Shown here: positions 32,530-42,089 of the stretch, in pieces
Numbering within the stretch: the first letter of the stretch is position 1
Layout: each line of letters starts with the position of its first letter
Source of the DNA: Mycobacterium sp.
Lineage (GTDB): Bacteria; Actinomycetota; Actinomycetes; RYN-182
Assembly: GCA_025965515.1 (NCBI GenBank)
Contig: JAOPWU010000076.1
Coordinates: 1-42,565 of the forward strand
Direction of reading: 5' to 3'
DNA: 42,565 nucleotides
Program-made: the position numbers and the translations under genes
Notes under the pieces: model-generated
Told to the model about the DNA's origin: nothing
Seen by the model: the letters and a program-made list of their open reading frames with translations, nothing else
Databases searched by the model: none

Positions 32530-33645
32530 TCACCCGAAGTGAGCGCCCACGTGCGCTGCGTCCGCGGCCGGGTCCGTCCGGCCACCGGGGAGCGCTCGTG
32601 GCCGTCGCCGCCGCTCCAGCAGCGAGCTGCCCATCGCGAGGGCGATGAAGGCCACGCCCACGAGGCCCGTCACCACCTCGGGCACCTCGTAGCGCACCTC
32701 GAGCAGCATGATCACTGCGAGGGCGCCGATGGCCCAGTGCGCCCCGTGCTCCAGGTAGATGTACTCCGACAGGGTGCCCTGACGGACGAGGTACAGGGTC
32801 AGCGACCGGATCCACAGCGCGCCGATCCCGAGGCCCAGCGCGATGACCGCGACCTCGTCCGACAGCGCGAATGCGCCGATCACCCCGTCGAACGAGAAGG
32901 ACGCGTCGAGCACCTCGAGGTAGACGAACGTGGCGATGCCCGCCGTGAACACCGGCCGCGTCATGTCCCGCACGCGGGTCACGCCCCCGGCCGCCGCGGG
33001 CGGGTCCGACGCGCCCTCGAGGCGCCCCTCGAACAGCTCGGCCACCCCGTTGACCAGCAGGTAGACCACCAGCCCCGCGAGCCCGGCCACCAGGACGGTC
33101 ACCCGGTCGTGCGGCCCCGTCAGCTGGCCCATGCCCAGGATCGCGCCGAGCGCCACGACGACGGACAGCTGGTCCAGCCGGCCGATGGCGGCGAGCGGCG
33201 TCTCCAGCCAGGTCAGCCACCGGACGTCCCGCTCCGGGTCGAGCATGAAGTCGAGGAAGAGCATCAGCAGGAATGTGCCGCCGAACGCGTAGATCGCGTG
33301 CCGGGCGTCGGCCAGGGCGTTGCCGTAGGCCGTCGGGTCGTTCACGGCCAGGCGGGTGACGTCCGGGATCGACAGGTGCGCGGTCGCCGCGACCACCAGC
33401 ACCGGCAGGACCAGCCGGACCCCGAACACCGCGATCACGATGCCGACGGTCAGGAACAGCTTCTGCCAGACGGGCGACATGGTCGCGAGGACCCGCGCGT
33501 TCACGACCGCGTTGTCGAACGACAGGCTGACCTCGAGCACACCGAGAAGCAGGACGATGGCAGCAGTCGTGGGGCCGCCGAGCAGCAGCCCCGCGCCCAG
33601 AGCGGCGACGGTGAGCACGGCGGGCGCGCCGAAGGTGCGCAGCAA
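32530..33645 (-). CDS. DUF475/TerC-like polytopic membrane protein
   Basis: A 371-residue integral membrane protein of the DUF475 group, related to TerC. About nine hydrophobic helices are visible. The hallmark acidic motifs lie in two helices: LEVSLSFDNAVVNA near the N-terminus and FVYLEVLDASFSFDGVIGAF in the second half, probably a metal-binding site in the membrane. TerC relatives are linked to manganese export or tellurite resistance; the role of DUF475 is not established. The start is TTG at 33645, with AGGAAGGG 5 bases before it. No manganese riboswitch is recognisable upstream. Confidence 0.88.
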   Translation of the reverse strand: MLRTFGAPAVLTVAALGAGLLLGGPTTAAIVLLLGVLEVSLSFDNAVVNARVLATMSPVWQKLFLTVGIVIAVFGVRLVLPVLVVAATAHLSIPDVTRLAVNDPTAYGNALADARHAIYAFGGTFLLMLFLDFMLDPERDVRWLTWLETPLAAIGRLDQLSVVVALGAILGMGQLTGPHDRVTVLVAGLAGLVVYLLVNGVAELFEGRLEGASDPPAAAGGVTRVRDMTRPVFTAGIATFVYLEVLDASFSFDGVIGAFALSDEVAVIALGLGIGALWIRSLTLYLVRQGTLSEYIYLEHGAHWAIGALAVIMLLEVRYEVPEVVTGLVGVAFIALAMGSSLLERRRRPRALPGGRTDPAADAAHVGAHFG

Positions 33646-33690
33646 GGGAACCCTTCCTCGCGTCGGAGCCGGGGCAGGGAGCCCCGGCGA

Positions 33691-34941
33691 TCAGCCGGTG
33701 AGACCGGCCGCGGCGCGCCGGTCCACCCAGCGCGATACCGAGAAGACGAACAAACCGGCCGCGCCGAGCCCGGCGCCGACAACCGCGGGAGACGTATACC
33801 CGAAGCCCGCGTCCAACACGAGGCCGCCGAGGAAGGCGCCCAGCGCGTTCGCGCAGTTGAGCGCCGAGTGGTTGAGGGCCGCGCCGAGGGACTGGGCGTG
33901 GCCGGCGACGTCGATCAGGCGCGTCTGCAGCCCGGGGAGCATGAGGGAGCCGCTGCCGCCCAGCAGGAACACCCACAGCGCGGCCGGCACGGGCTGGTGC
34001 GCCGCCAGCGGGAACGTGAGCAGCGTCGTCGTCACGCAGCCGAGGCCGATCCAGATGCTCTTCGGCAGCGACCAGTCGGCGAGCCGGCCACCGACGAGCG
34101 TGCCGAGCGTCATGCCGACGCCGAACAGTGCCAGCACGACGGGGACGCCGGCGGCGGGGTACCCCGCGAGGGTCTGCAGCGTGGGGCTGATGTAGCTGTA
34201 GACGGCGAAGAACCCGCCGAAACCCACGGCGCCGACCAGCAGCGTGAGCCAGACCTGCGGGCGGCGCAGCGCCCCGAGCTCCTGCCGGGGGCCGGCCCCG
34301 GCCAGCGCGGCGAGCCGGGGCACCAGTCGGGCGACAGCCGCGAGGGCCAGCACCCCGATCACGGCCACGGTCGCGTAGGTGCTGCGCCAGCCGAGATGCT
34401 GCCCGAGCAGCGTGGACAGGGGGACGCCCGCGATGTTGGCGACGGTGAGCCCCAGCATCATCATCGAGATGGCCCGAGACCGGCGCTCCGGCGGCACCAG
34501 CGAGGCGGCGACGATCGCCCCGATCCCGAAGAAGGCGCCGTGCGGCAGGCCGCTGGCGAACCGGGCGGCGAACAGCCAGCCGTAGCCCGGCGCCACCGCG
34601 GAGGCCCCGTTGAACAGCGTGAAGGCGGCCAGCAGGCCCAGCAGCAGCGCCTTGCGCGGCACCCGGGCGGTGAGCACCGCGAACAGCGGGGCGCCGACGA
34701 CGACGCCCAGCGCGTAGGCGGAGACGAGGTGCCCGGCCGCCGGGATGGACACGGACAGGTCGCCCGCCACGTTCGGCAGGACGCCCATGGTGGCGAACTC
34801 GGTGGTGCCGATGCCGAAGCCGCCGAGTGCGAGGGCCAGCAGGCTCAGCCGCACCGGGACCCGCGTCCCGGTGGTGCGCGGCGCCGCGGGTGCCACGCCG
34901 GGCGGGGCGTCCCGGCGGACGGCGGTGTCGACGGACGTCAC
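33691..34941 (-). CDS. MFS transporter, DHA1 (Cmx/AraJ-like) drug efflux
   Basis: A 416-residue proton-driven exporter with twelve membrane helices. It starts with a hydrophilic leader of about 30 residues, then LSLLALALGGFGIGTTEFATMGVLPNVA (read as two adjoining stretches), the DHA1 helix-1 signature. The family loop is VPRKALLLGLL and helix 5 has LTVANIAGVPLSTLLG. Chloramphenicol exporters (Cmx/CmrA) and AraJ share this pattern, but the substrate is not readable. GTG at 34941 has GGAGG 6 bases before it; the longer frame upstream belongs to the phosphatase region. It ends 45 bases before the DUF475 gene. Confidence 0.9.
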   Translation of the reverse strand: MTSVDTAVRRDAPPGVAPAAPRTTGTRVPVRLSLLALALGGFGIGTTEFATMGVLPNVAGDLSVSIPAAGHLVSAYALGVVVGAPLFAVLTARVPRKALLLGLLAAFTLFNGASAVAPGYGWLFAARFASGLPHGAFFGIGAIVAASLVPPERRSRAISMMMLGLTVANIAGVPLSTLLGQHLGWRSTYATVAVIGVLALAAVARLVPRLAALAGAGPRQELGALRRPQVWLTLLVGAVGFGGFFAVYSYISPTLQTLAGYPAAGVPVVLALFGVGMTLGTLVGGRLADWSLPKSIWIGLGCVTTTLLTFPLAAHQPVPAALWVFLLGGSGSLMLPGLQTRLIDVAGHAQSLGAALNHSALNCANALGAFLGGLVLDAGFGYTSPAVVGAGLGAAGLFVFSVSRWVDRRAAAGLTG

Positions 34942-35038
34942 AGCTGGCCTCCGGTCCGTCGGGCAGCCGCCCGTCGGCCGGGGCAACCGGGCTGCCGCGG
35001 GACGGATTCCCCGGGCCGGGCCTGGTGTGACGCGGTCG

Positions 35039-37777
35039 TCACCCGTGGGCGGCAGCGTCCCGGTACTCCGCGACCAGCAGCGCCAGGTCGTCGCCCAGCT
35101 CGCGGCCGACCGTCGTGCGCAGCGTGGCGAGGACGTCGTCCAGCACGGTCTCGAGCGCCCCGCCGCAGAGCGGCGCCACGAGCTGCAGGAGGTCGACGAA
35201 GTGGCCGTCGCGATCGCGGGCCTCGATGACACCGTCGGTGTAGAGCAGCAGCCGGTCGCCCGGCTCCAGGCGTCCGGTGAGCAGCTCCGGGTCGGCACCC
35301 AGGCCCAGCGGCAGGCTCGGCGGGGCGGTCAGCTCCTGCAGCGACCCGCCCGAAGCGAGCACGGCCGGCGGATGGCCGCAGGACGCGATCGCGAAGTGGC
35401 CGTCGTCGGTGATCTCCGCCAGCAGCGCGGTGACGAAGTCCTCGTCGCCGAGGTACGCGCGCACCCGGCGGTCGATCTGCCGGGCGGCCTCGGCCAGGTC
35501 GTCGACGTCGGCCGCGGCCGCCCGGAACTCGCCGAGGACGACGGTCGCGGTGCGGACGGCCGCGAGGCCCTTGCCGCGGACGTCGCCGATCAGCAGGCGG
35601 ACGGCGCCCGGGCGACCGACCACCTCGTAGAGGTCACCGCCGATGAGGGCCTCCGCGGCGGCGCTGACGTAGCGGGCCGACAGCGCGACGGGGCCGAGCT
35701 GCGCCGGCGGCGGCGCGAGGATGGCGTGCTGGGCCGCCTCGGCGACCCGGGTGACGTCCGCGAGCCGGCCGGACTGTTCCTGGAACATCTGGGCGGTCTC
35801 GAGCGCGAGCGCCGCCCGGCGCGCGACGTCCTCGACGAACGTGATGTCCGCCGGCTCGTACCGGCGGCCGGACTCCGCGGCGATGAGCGTGATGGCGCCG
35901 AAGGTGCCGCTGCGCCCGGTCAGCGGGACGATCAGCACGCTGGACATCCCGAGCTGGAGCAGCGTCTCGCGGTGCTCGGGGTCCTGGGTGCTCTCCCGGA
36001 TCAGGTCGTCGCTGATGTCCTCGTAGTGCTCGGTGAGGCCGGTCCGCAGCACGTTGCCGGTGCCGACGGGGGCGTCGAGGTTCGTCGGGTAGCGGTCGGC
36101 CATGCTGTTCGCCCAGGCGACCTTCTCCGGGTCGGTGTGCAGCGCCGCCACGGTCCGCAGCTCGCCGCGTTCCATCAGCTGAACGACGCACCAGTCCGCC
36201 AGCCGGGGCACGAGCAGGGTGGCCACCGCGTCGACCGTCTCGTGGTAGTCGAGGCTGCTCGACAGGGCGACGGACGCGTCGGCGAGGAAGGCGAGGCGGT
36301 CGTTCGCCTCGGCCGCCGCGGCCATGGCGAGGGCGCGCTCGAGCGCCTGTGCGAGCGCGTCGGCGAGGGCGCGGACGAAGGCCACCTGGGTCTGCTCGTC
36401 GAGGTCGCCGCTGACCGGGAAGGACACGGCGAAGGCCCCCAGCCGATGGTCCCCGATGGCCAGCGGCGCGACGTGGATGGCCCGTTCCGCCGGGTAGACG
36501 GTGGCGAGCTCGGGGAACCGCCCGCTGAGTTGGACCAGGTTGCGCAGGAGAAGGGGCTGGCCGGTTCGCACGGCCAGCGCGGCCGGCAGGTCCGCCTCGA
36601 CCGGGATCTCGTCGTAGTCGTCGATCCACGCCGGAGTGCCGCCGCTCGACGCCACGGACCGCAGGACGCCCTCGCGCTCCAGCACATAGACCCGGGCCGA
36701 GAGCGCGCCGAGGAACTCCCGCGCGTTCGCGACGACGGTGGCCGCGATGTCCTCGACCGTGCCGGCCCCGGTCAGCTCACCGGTGACCTTCTGCAGCAGC
36801 TGCAGCCGGTCCCAGGCGTCCCCGAGCGTCGCGAGCCTGGTCACCTCGTCGGCCAGCACGTGCGGGAAGGTCCTCGGCGGTGGCGCCTGGTCGCCCCGGA
36901 CGGCCGCGCGCAGCTGATCGACCAGCGCCTGGACGTACCAGCGGCGGAACACCCGGTGGACGGGCGGCGTCTCGAGCGTCAGCAGGCGCGCCGTGCGGGC
37001 GTAGCGGTCCGCCTCGTCCAGGGCGGCCAGGTACCGCTCGCCCGCGTCGGCGGTGGCGGCCGGCTGCCGCAGCACGAGCTCGGTCTCCTCCTTGCCCTGC
37101 TCCGCCGCCCGGAGCGCCTGCCGCTTGATCTCCGCGCGCGCGGAGGCGAAGTCCTGCGTCACCGTCTCGATGAGCCGCCCCAGCTCAGGTGGCGGCTCCA
37201 CCCCGGAGCTCGCCCCCTCCGTGCGGGCGAGCGTGAACTCACGCACCACGTTGTCGATGTGCGCCTTCGCGGCGATCAGCAGGTCGGTCGGGACCGCGCC
37301 GAGCCGCACGCGGTACAGCTGCTCGGGCGACGCCTCGTCGTCCTCCACCCAGGACGCGAGGAACGCATCCACGTCCAGGTCGGGCTGGGGGGTGTCCTGG
37401 CGGACCGCACCGGGCTCGACCCAGACGACCTTGCCGCCGGAGTCACCGCCCTCCACGCCCCAGGAGGAGGCCAGGGCCGCGACGAGGGCCAGGCCCCGGC
37501 CGGTCATGGCGTCCGCGCTCTGGAGCGGCATGACCGGCATGTGCCGGCCGCAGTCCTCGACCTCGATGCGGACGGTCTCGTCGTCGCGTCGGACGCGCAG
37601 CTTCACCGGGGGAGCACCGTGCAGCATCGCGTTGGTGATGAGCTCGGTGACGATGAGCTGGGCGTCCTCGACGGTCGCCTGGGCGAGCCCGTCGAGCGCC
37701 CGGGCGAGGAAGCGCCGCGCCTGGGACGGTGCCTGGGGTTCGTTACCGAGGAGCAGCTCGGTCGCTGTCCGTCCCAC
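35039..37777 (-). CDS. HATPase-GAF-PP2C (SpoIIE-type) phosphatase
   Basis: A 912-residue cytosolic signalling protein. In order: an N-terminal HATPase_c_2 domain (about residues 15-135; N box QLIVTELITNAMLHG, ending GKVVWVEPG), a helical linker, two GAF-type sensor domains (about 300-450 and 490-650), and a C-terminal PP2C/SpoIIE phosphatase (about 690-905) with metal-binding Asp in IGGDLYEVV, LLIGDVRGKGLAAV, ASCGHPPAV and LLYTDGVIEAR. It should dephosphorylate a STAS anti-sigma antagonist and may also bind it through the HATPase part. GTG at 37777 is preferred because GAGGAGG lies 4 bases before it; ATG 37807 would add 10 residues without a ribosome site. Confidence 0.9.
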   Translation of the reverse strand: MGRTATELLLGNEPQAPSQARRFLARALDGLAQATVEDAQLIVTELITNAMLHGAPPVKLRVRRDDETVRIEVEDCGRHMPVMPLQSADAMTGRGLALVAALASSWGVEGGDSGGKVVWVEPGAVRQDTPQPDLDVDAFLASWVEDDEASPEQLYRVRLGAVPTDLLIAAKAHIDNVVREFTLARTEGASSGVEPPPELGRLIETVTQDFASARAEIKRQALRAAEQGKEETELVLRQPAATADAGERYLAALDEADRYARTARLLTLETPPVHRVFRRWYVQALVDQLRAAVRGDQAPPPRTFPHVLADEVTRLATLGDAWDRLQLLQKVTGELTGAGTVEDIAATVVANAREFLGALSARVYVLEREGVLRSVASSGGTPAWIDDYDEIPVEADLPAALAVRTGQPLLLRNLVQLSGRFPELATVYPAERAIHVAPLAIGDHRLGAFAVSFPVSGDLDEQTQVAFVRALADALAQALERALAMAAAAEANDRLAFLADASVALSSSLDYHETVDAVATLLVPRLADWCVVQLMERGELRTVAALHTDPEKVAWANSMADRYPTNLDAPVGTGNVLRTGLTEHYEDISDDLIRESTQDPEHRETLLQLGMSSVLIVPLTGRSGTFGAITLIAAESGRRYEPADITFVEDVARRAALALETAQMFQEQSGRLADVTRVAEAAQHAILAPPPAQLGPVALSARYVSAAAEALIGGDLYEVVGRPGAVRLLIGDVRGKGLAAVRTATVVLGEFRAAAADVDDLAEAARQIDRRVRAYLGDEDFVTALLAEITDDGHFAIASCGHPPAVLASGGSLQELTAPPSLPLGLGADPELLTGRLEPGDRLLLYTDGVIEARDRDGHFVDLLQLVAPLCGGALETVLDDVLATLRTTVGRELGDDLALLVAEYRDAAAHG

Positions 37778-37860
37778 GTCGCCTCCTCGGTCACGCCTCG
37801 CTGTCATTCTGCTACGGCCCGTTAGAAGTGGCGTGGTAGCCCCGCAGGGGGCCCAACGAC

Positions 37861-37879
37861 GGAGCCTCTTGGAGGCTTC
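37861..37879 (-). terminator. Hairpin downstream of the cyclase-like gene
   Basis: GGAGCCTC (37861-37868) pairs with GAGGCTTC (37872-37879) around a 3-base loop, one pair being G-T. It lies 33 bases past the stop of the minus-strand gene ending at 37912, before the phosphatase gene. No T-run follows. Confidence 0.4.
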
Positions 37880-37911
37880 GGGCACACGTGGCATCGCCTG
37901 TAGGCGGCAGG

Positions 37912-38799
37912 TCACCCGAGTCCGTTGTCCCGTAACAGCGCCAGGGCCGCGACCGTGCGGTAGCCGCGCCATTCGAGGGTGGCCGCGGGCGAGTAGCTGG
38001 CGAAGTCGACCAGCCAGCCGCCGTCGGGCTGCTGCTCTGCAGCCAGCGCGCGCAGGTCCTCGGCGACCGCCGCCGGGTCCAGCAGCTCGCGCGCAGGGCC
38101 CGGTCGAGGGGCGAAGTCGAGGGGCCGCATGAACTCCTCGGCGGCGCCCCCGTCGACGTGGAGCCGGCCCTCGGCGGGGACGTAGCCGCGCACCCGGTCC
38201 AGGGCGGCGGCCGCCCCGGCGGGATCCACGGCGTGCGCCGCGTCGAGGAACTGCACGACGAAGGCGAGCTCCATCGCCGGCGGCGCGGTGTCGAGCGCGC
38301 GCACCCGGTCGAGGGTGGCCGCGACGGCGCGGCCGAGCCACGGGGAGGCGGCGACGGCCGGGTCGTGCGCGGCGACCCGCAGCCCCGCGGCGGCCACCAC
38401 CGCGGTGAGCTGCAGGGACGAGGTCGTGGGGTCGGCGGAGGCCCAGAACGGTGCGCAGGCGGCGGGGTCGGGGACCGGCAGCGCGAACGGCACCCCGCCG
38501 TCGGGCAGCGTCACGGCATCGAGCCAGTCGCAGAGTTCGCGGGCCCGGGGCGAGCAGGCCGGGGCGACGTCGCCGAAGACCTCCAGCGCGTGCAGCGCGC
38601 CGGCGGGCTGACTGGTCGTCGACCGCAGGTCGGGCTCCAGCCCCCAGCCGTAGCCGCCGTCGGCGTTGCGGTAGGCCTCGAGGGCGGCGAGCACCGGCTC
38701 GGGCCGCCCGTCGGAGAACAGCAGTGTGAAGCGGTGCCGGTCCAGGAGGCGGGCGTGCCCGGCGGCGAAGGCGGCTGCGGCGGCCAGGTCGGGGGGCAC
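37912..38799 (-). CDS. Prenyltransferase/squalene-oxidase-repeat-like protein
   Basis: A 295-residue alpha-helical protein resembling the alpha/alpha-barrel repeats of terpene cyclases and prenyltransferases. Repeat-like segments are visible: AYRNADGGYGWGLEPDLR near the start and EQQPDGGWLVDFASYSPAATLEWRG near the end (GG-W type). The DxDD motif of class II terpene cyclases is not seen, so catalytic activity is unproven, and the length is short for a complete cyclase. GTG at 38799 is the start; the ribosome site is weak. It stands alone beside tRNA-Gly. Confidence 0.7.
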   Translation of the reverse strand: MPPDLAAAAAFAAGHARLLDRHRFTLLFSDGRPEPVLAALEAYRNADGGYGWGLEPDLRSTTSQPAGALHALEVFGDVAPACSPRARELCDWLDAVTLPDGGVPFALPVPDPAACAPFWASADPTTSSLQLTAVVAAAGLRVAAHDPAVAASPWLGRAVAATLDRVRALDTAPPAMELAFVVQFLDAAHAVDPAGAAAALDRVRGYVPAEGRLHVDGGAAEEFMRPLDFAPRPGPARELLDPAAVAEDLRALAAEQQPDGGWLVDFASYSPAATLEWRGYRTVAALALLRDNGLG

Positions 38800-38860
38800 G
38801 GGGGCAGTCTGCCGGATCAGGGTGCGGTGTGGCGACGCCGGTGTCCGGAGCCGCGCTCGG

Positions 38861-38931
38861 AGCGGGCGACGAGAATCGAACTCGCGTTCTCAGCTTGGGA
38901 AGCTGATGTTCTGCCGCTGAACTACGCCCGC
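38861..38931 (-). tRNA. tRNA-Gly(CCC)
   Basis: A 71-base cloverleaf on the minus strand. The acceptor stem GCGGGCG pairs with CGCCCGC, followed by a T discriminator. D arm GTTC/GAAC. The anticodon stem TCAGC/GCTGA encloses TTCCCAA, so the anticodon is CCC. The T arm is GCGAG-TTCGATT-CTCGT. CCA is not encoded. It lies 57 bases before dcd on the other strand. Confidence 0.93.
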
Positions 38932-38988
38932 ATGATGCGTTGGCCACTGTAGCAACCGGTGCCGGAGACGTGCCGATAGCCTGCCCGC

Positions 38989-39588
38989 ATGCTGCTGTCC
39001 GACCGCGATCTCAAGGCCGAGCTGGCTGCCGGAAGATTCGCCCTCTCGCCGTACGACGAGGCGATGGTGCAACCGAGCAGCGTCGACGTCCGGCTCGACC
39101 GGTACTTCCGCGTGTTCCAGAACCACCGCTACACGCACATCGACCCGTCGCTGGACCAGCCGGGGCTCACGGAGGTCGTGGAGCCGAACGGCGAGGAGCC
39201 GTTCGTGCTGCACCCCGGCGAGTTCGTGCTGGGCTCGACGCTCGAGGTCGTGACGTTGCCGGACGACCTGGCGGCGCGGCTGGAGGGGAAGAGTTCGCTG
39301 GGGCGGCTGGGGCTGCTCACGCACTCGACGGCCGGCTTCATCGACCCGGGGTTCTCGGGGCACGTGACGCTCGAGCTGAGCAACGTCGCGAACCTGCCGA
39401 TCACGCTGTGGCCGGGCATGAAGATCGGGCAGATCTGCTGCTTCCGGCTGTCGTCGCCGGCGGAGCACCCCTACGGCAGTGCCGTCTACGGCAGCCGGTA
39501 TCAGGGGCAGCGGGGCCCGACCGCGTCGCGGTCGCACCTCAACTTCTCGCGGGTGGACGTGCCCCGCGACCGCGCCGCGCGGGGGTAG
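38989..39588 (+). CDS. dcd: dCTP deaminase
   Basis: Converts dCTP to dUTP (and, in the bifunctional actinobacterial form, on to dUMP), feeding thymidylate synthesis. The 199-residue protein matches the family length. It starts [15 protein letters not shown] and contains [16 protein letters not shown], the phosphate-binding [11 protein letters not shown], and the catalytic region [20 protein letters not shown] with its glutamate. Bifunctional status cannot be proven from these motifs alone. A 12-bp hairpin after the gene separates it from the convergent Fe-S reductase. Confidence 0.95.
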   Translation: MLLSDRDLKAELAAGRFALSPYDEAMVQPSSVDVRLDRYFRVFQNHRYTHIDPSLDQPGLTEVVEPNGEEPFVLHPGEFVLGSTLEVVTLPDDLAARLEGKSSLGRLGLLTHSTAGFIDPGFSGHVTLELSNVANLPITLWPGMKIGQICCFRLSSPAEHPYGSAVYGSRYQGQRGPTASRSHLNFSRVDVPRDRAARG

Positions 39589-39619
39589 TCGGGCCGCTGG
39601 CCGATTCCCCGGACGACGC

Positions 39620-39656
39620 CGACGGCGGCGGCCCCCGCAGGGAACCGCCGCCGTCG
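39620..39656. terminator. Bidirectional terminator hairpin
   Basis: CGACGGCGGCGG (39620-39631) pairs perfectly over 12 bases with CCGCCGCCGTCG (39645-39656) around a 13-base loop. It lies in the 83-base gap between the convergent dcd and Fe-S reductase genes and can end both transcripts. Confidence 0.75.
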
Positions 39657-39671
39657 TAGCAGCCGGCAGGG

Positions 39672-42089
39672 CTAGGCGTTGCGCCCCTCGGGCTCGCTCT
39701 CGCCCGTGCTGGCCTGGGTCGGACCCTGGCCGTTGCCCGCGGCGTCGGGGATCGGCTCGGTCGGCGTCCCCCGGCCGTCCTGCGCCGCCTGCCCGTCGTG
39801 CGAGCCGGTCGCGTCGCCGCTGACGGCCGCCTCCGACAGCTGCGGGGTGTCGGCCACCTCGGTCTGCGACGGGTCGTCCGCCGCCGGGTGCACCGGCTCC
39901 TGCGTCACGTCGCCCGTCACGTCGCTACCGCCGCCGCCCGCGCCGACGAGCGCCGGCTCCCTCACGGGTGCGGTGAGCGACCGGGCCAGCATCTGCGTCA
40001 CGTCGAGGACCTGGACGTCGTCGCGCGCCTCGCCGGCCTGCTGCTTCGCCGTCACGGCGTCGGACAGCATCACCATGCAGAACGGGCAGGACGTCACGAT
40101 GCTGTCCGGGTCGAGCTCCAGCGCCTCGTCGACGCGCTCGACGTTGACCCGCTTGCCGAGCTTCTCCTCCATCCACATGCGGGCGCCGCCGGCGCCGCAG
40201 CAGAAGCCACGCTCCTTGCAGCGGTGCATCTCCTGGCTCTGCAGGCCCTGGATGGCGGCCAGCACCTCGCGCGGCGGGGTGTAGACCTTGTTGTGCCGGC
40301 CCAGGTAGCAGGGGTCGTGGTAGGTGATCTTCTCGTCGACCGCCGTGACGGGCACCAGCTTGCCCTCGGCGACGAGGCGGCCGAGCAGCTGCGTGTGGTG
40401 GACGACCTCGTAGTTGCCGCCGAACTGCGGGTACTCGCGGCCGATCGTGTTGAAGCAGTGCGGGCAGGTCGTGACGATCTTCTTCGCACCGACGCCATTG
40501 AGCACCTCGATGTTCTGCACGGCCTGGCCGTAGAACACGTGCTCCGCACCGAGGCGGCGGGCCGGGTCACCGGTGCAGGACTCGTTCGTGCCGAGCACCG
40601 CGAACTCGACGTCCGCCGTGTGCAGCAGCTCGGCGAACGCGCGGGTGACCTTCTTCGCCCGGTCCTCGATGGCGCCGGCGCAGCCGACCCAGAACAGGTA
40701 CTCGACGTCGTCGGGGATCTGCTCGCCGGCGCCGAGGATCCGCACCTCGAAGGGCAGGTCCTCGGTCCACTCGGTGCGGGTCTTCGGGTTGGCGCCCCAC
40801 GGGTTGCCGTTGTTCTCGATGTTCTTGAGCATCGTCCCGGCCTCGCTCGGGAAGGCCGACTCGAGCAGCACCTGGTAGCGGCGCATGTCGACGATGTGGT
40901 CGACGTGCTCGATGTCCACGGGGCACTGCTCGACGCAGGCGCCGCAGGTGGTGCAGCTCCACAGCACGTCCGGGTCGATGATGCCGCCCTCTTCGGCGGT
41001 GCCGACGAGCGGCCGCTCGGCCTCGGCGCGGGCGGACGCGGGGATCGACGCGTCGTCCGCGTTCTCCCGGGCCTCCTCGCCGGCCAGCAGGTACGGCGAC
41101 TTCGCGAACATGTGGTCGCGCAGGCTCATGATCAGCAGCTTCGGCGACAGCGGCTTGCCCGTGTTCCAGGCCGGGCACTGGCTCTGGCAGCGGCCGCACT
41201 CGGTGCAGGTGGAGAAGTCGAGCAGGCCCTTCCAGCTGAAGTCCTCGACGACGCCGACGCCGTACTTGTCGTCCTCGCCCGGGTCCTCGAAGTCGACGTC
41301 CAGCTTGCGGAGCGGCCCGAGCGCGACGGTGCCGTCCGCGTTCCGCTTGAAGAAGATGTTGAAGAACGCCGTGAAGCGGTGCCACGCCAGGCCCATGTTC
41401 GCGTTGACCGCGATCATGATGAACCAGGTGAAGGAGATCAGGATCTTCGCCGTGGCGGTCCAGAGCAGGGCCAGCTCGAGGGTGTGGTGCGACAGCCCGC
41501 CGAAGACGTGCTCGCCCAGGAAGTAGCTGACGACGTTGGCGTGCGTGTAACCGAACGTCCCGTCTGCGACGCGGAGGCCGCGCAGCAGGAAGACGCAGAC
41601 GATGATCCCGACGATCGTCGCCTCGATGTAGTACGCCCAGAAGAAGTTGGAGCCCGTGAAGCGGCTCTTGCGGAGCGGCTTGTCCGGGCGCTGCGCCTGG
41701 CGGATCGCGATGAGCGCGAGGATGCCCACGCCGCAGAGCAGGGCGATGTACTCCATCACGAGGGAGTACACGTTGAAGCGGCCGAGCAGCGGGAACCGGA
41801 AGTGGCTGCTGAACAGCTCGCCGAACGCCTCGACCAGCGTGAAGAAGAGGGCGCCGAAGGCGACCATCACGGGCCAGTGGGCGATGCCCACCAGGGTGAG
41901 CTTCAGCATCCGGCTGTGGCCGAGGACCTCGCGGGCCAGCGTGACGAACCGCTGCCCCACGTGGTCACCGCGGGTCGTGTCTGGCTGGCCACTGCGCACG
42001 ATGCGGACCAGGCGCTGTGTCGCGACGAGCACGAACGCAAGCCCGATGACGCTGTACACCAGCGAGATGGTGATCGCTGCCGCTCTCAT
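39672..42089 (-). CDS. Membrane (Fe-S)-binding reductase, Rv0338c/HdrD-like
   Basis: An 805-residue redox protein resembling M. tuberculosis Rv0338c. The N-terminal 270 residues hold about six helices of a NarI-like membrane domain with several His residues. Two [4Fe-4S] motifs follow, CTECGRCQSQCPAWN and CTTCGACVEQCPVDIEH, then two CCG domains, seen in CPHCFNTIGREYP, HDPCYLGRHNKVY and FCCGAGGARMW. This is the layout of quinone-linked heterodisulfide-reductase-like enzymes; the substrate is unknown. The last 110 residues are disordered, rich in Asp, Glu, Gly and Pro. ATG 42089 has GGAGG about 12 bases upstream. The domain order also resembles glycolate/lactate oxidation proteins. Confidence 0.92.
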   Translation of the reverse strand: MRAAAITISLVYSVIGLAFVLVATQRLVRIVRSGQPDTTRGDHVGQRFVTLAREVLGHSRMLKLTLVGIAHWPVMVAFGALFFTLVEAFGELFSSHFRFPLLGRFNVYSLVMEYIALLCGVGILALIAIRQAQRPDKPLRKSRFTGSNFFWAYYIEATIVGIIVCVFLLRGLRVADGTFGYTHANVVSYFLGEHVFGGLSHHTLELALLWTATAKILISFTWFIMIAVNANMGLAWHRFTAFFNIFFKRNADGTVALGPLRKLDVDFEDPGEDDKYGVGVVEDFSWKGLLDFSTCTECGRCQSQCPAWNTGKPLSPKLLIMSLRDHMFAKSPYLLAGEEARENADDASIPASARAEAERPLVGTAEEGGIIDPDVLWSCTTCGACVEQCPVDIEHVDHIVDMRRYQVLLESAFPSEAGTMLKNIENNGNPWGANPKTRTEWTEDLPFEVRILGAGEQIPDDVEYLFWVGCAGAIEDRAKKVTRAFAELLHTADVEFAVLGTNESCTGDPARRLGAEHVFYGQAVQNIEVLNGVGAKKIVTTCPHCFNTIGREYPQFGGNYEVVHHTQLLGRLVAEGKLVPVTAVDEKITYHDPCYLGRHNKVYTPPREVLAAIQGLQSQEMHRCKERGFCCGAGGARMWMEEKLGKRVNVERVDEALELDPDSIVTSCPFCMVMLSDAVTAKQQAGEARDDVQVLDVTQMLARSLTAPVREPALVGAGGGGSDVTGDVTQEPVHPAADDPSQTEVADTPQLSEAAVSGDATGSHDGQAAQDGRGTPTEPIPDAAGNGQGPTQASTGESEPEGRNA

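Noticed and set aside
33646-33690. Manganese (yybP-ykoY) riboswitch upstream of the DUF475 gene
   Set aside because: Only 45 bases separate the genes and none of the conserved loop bases is visible.
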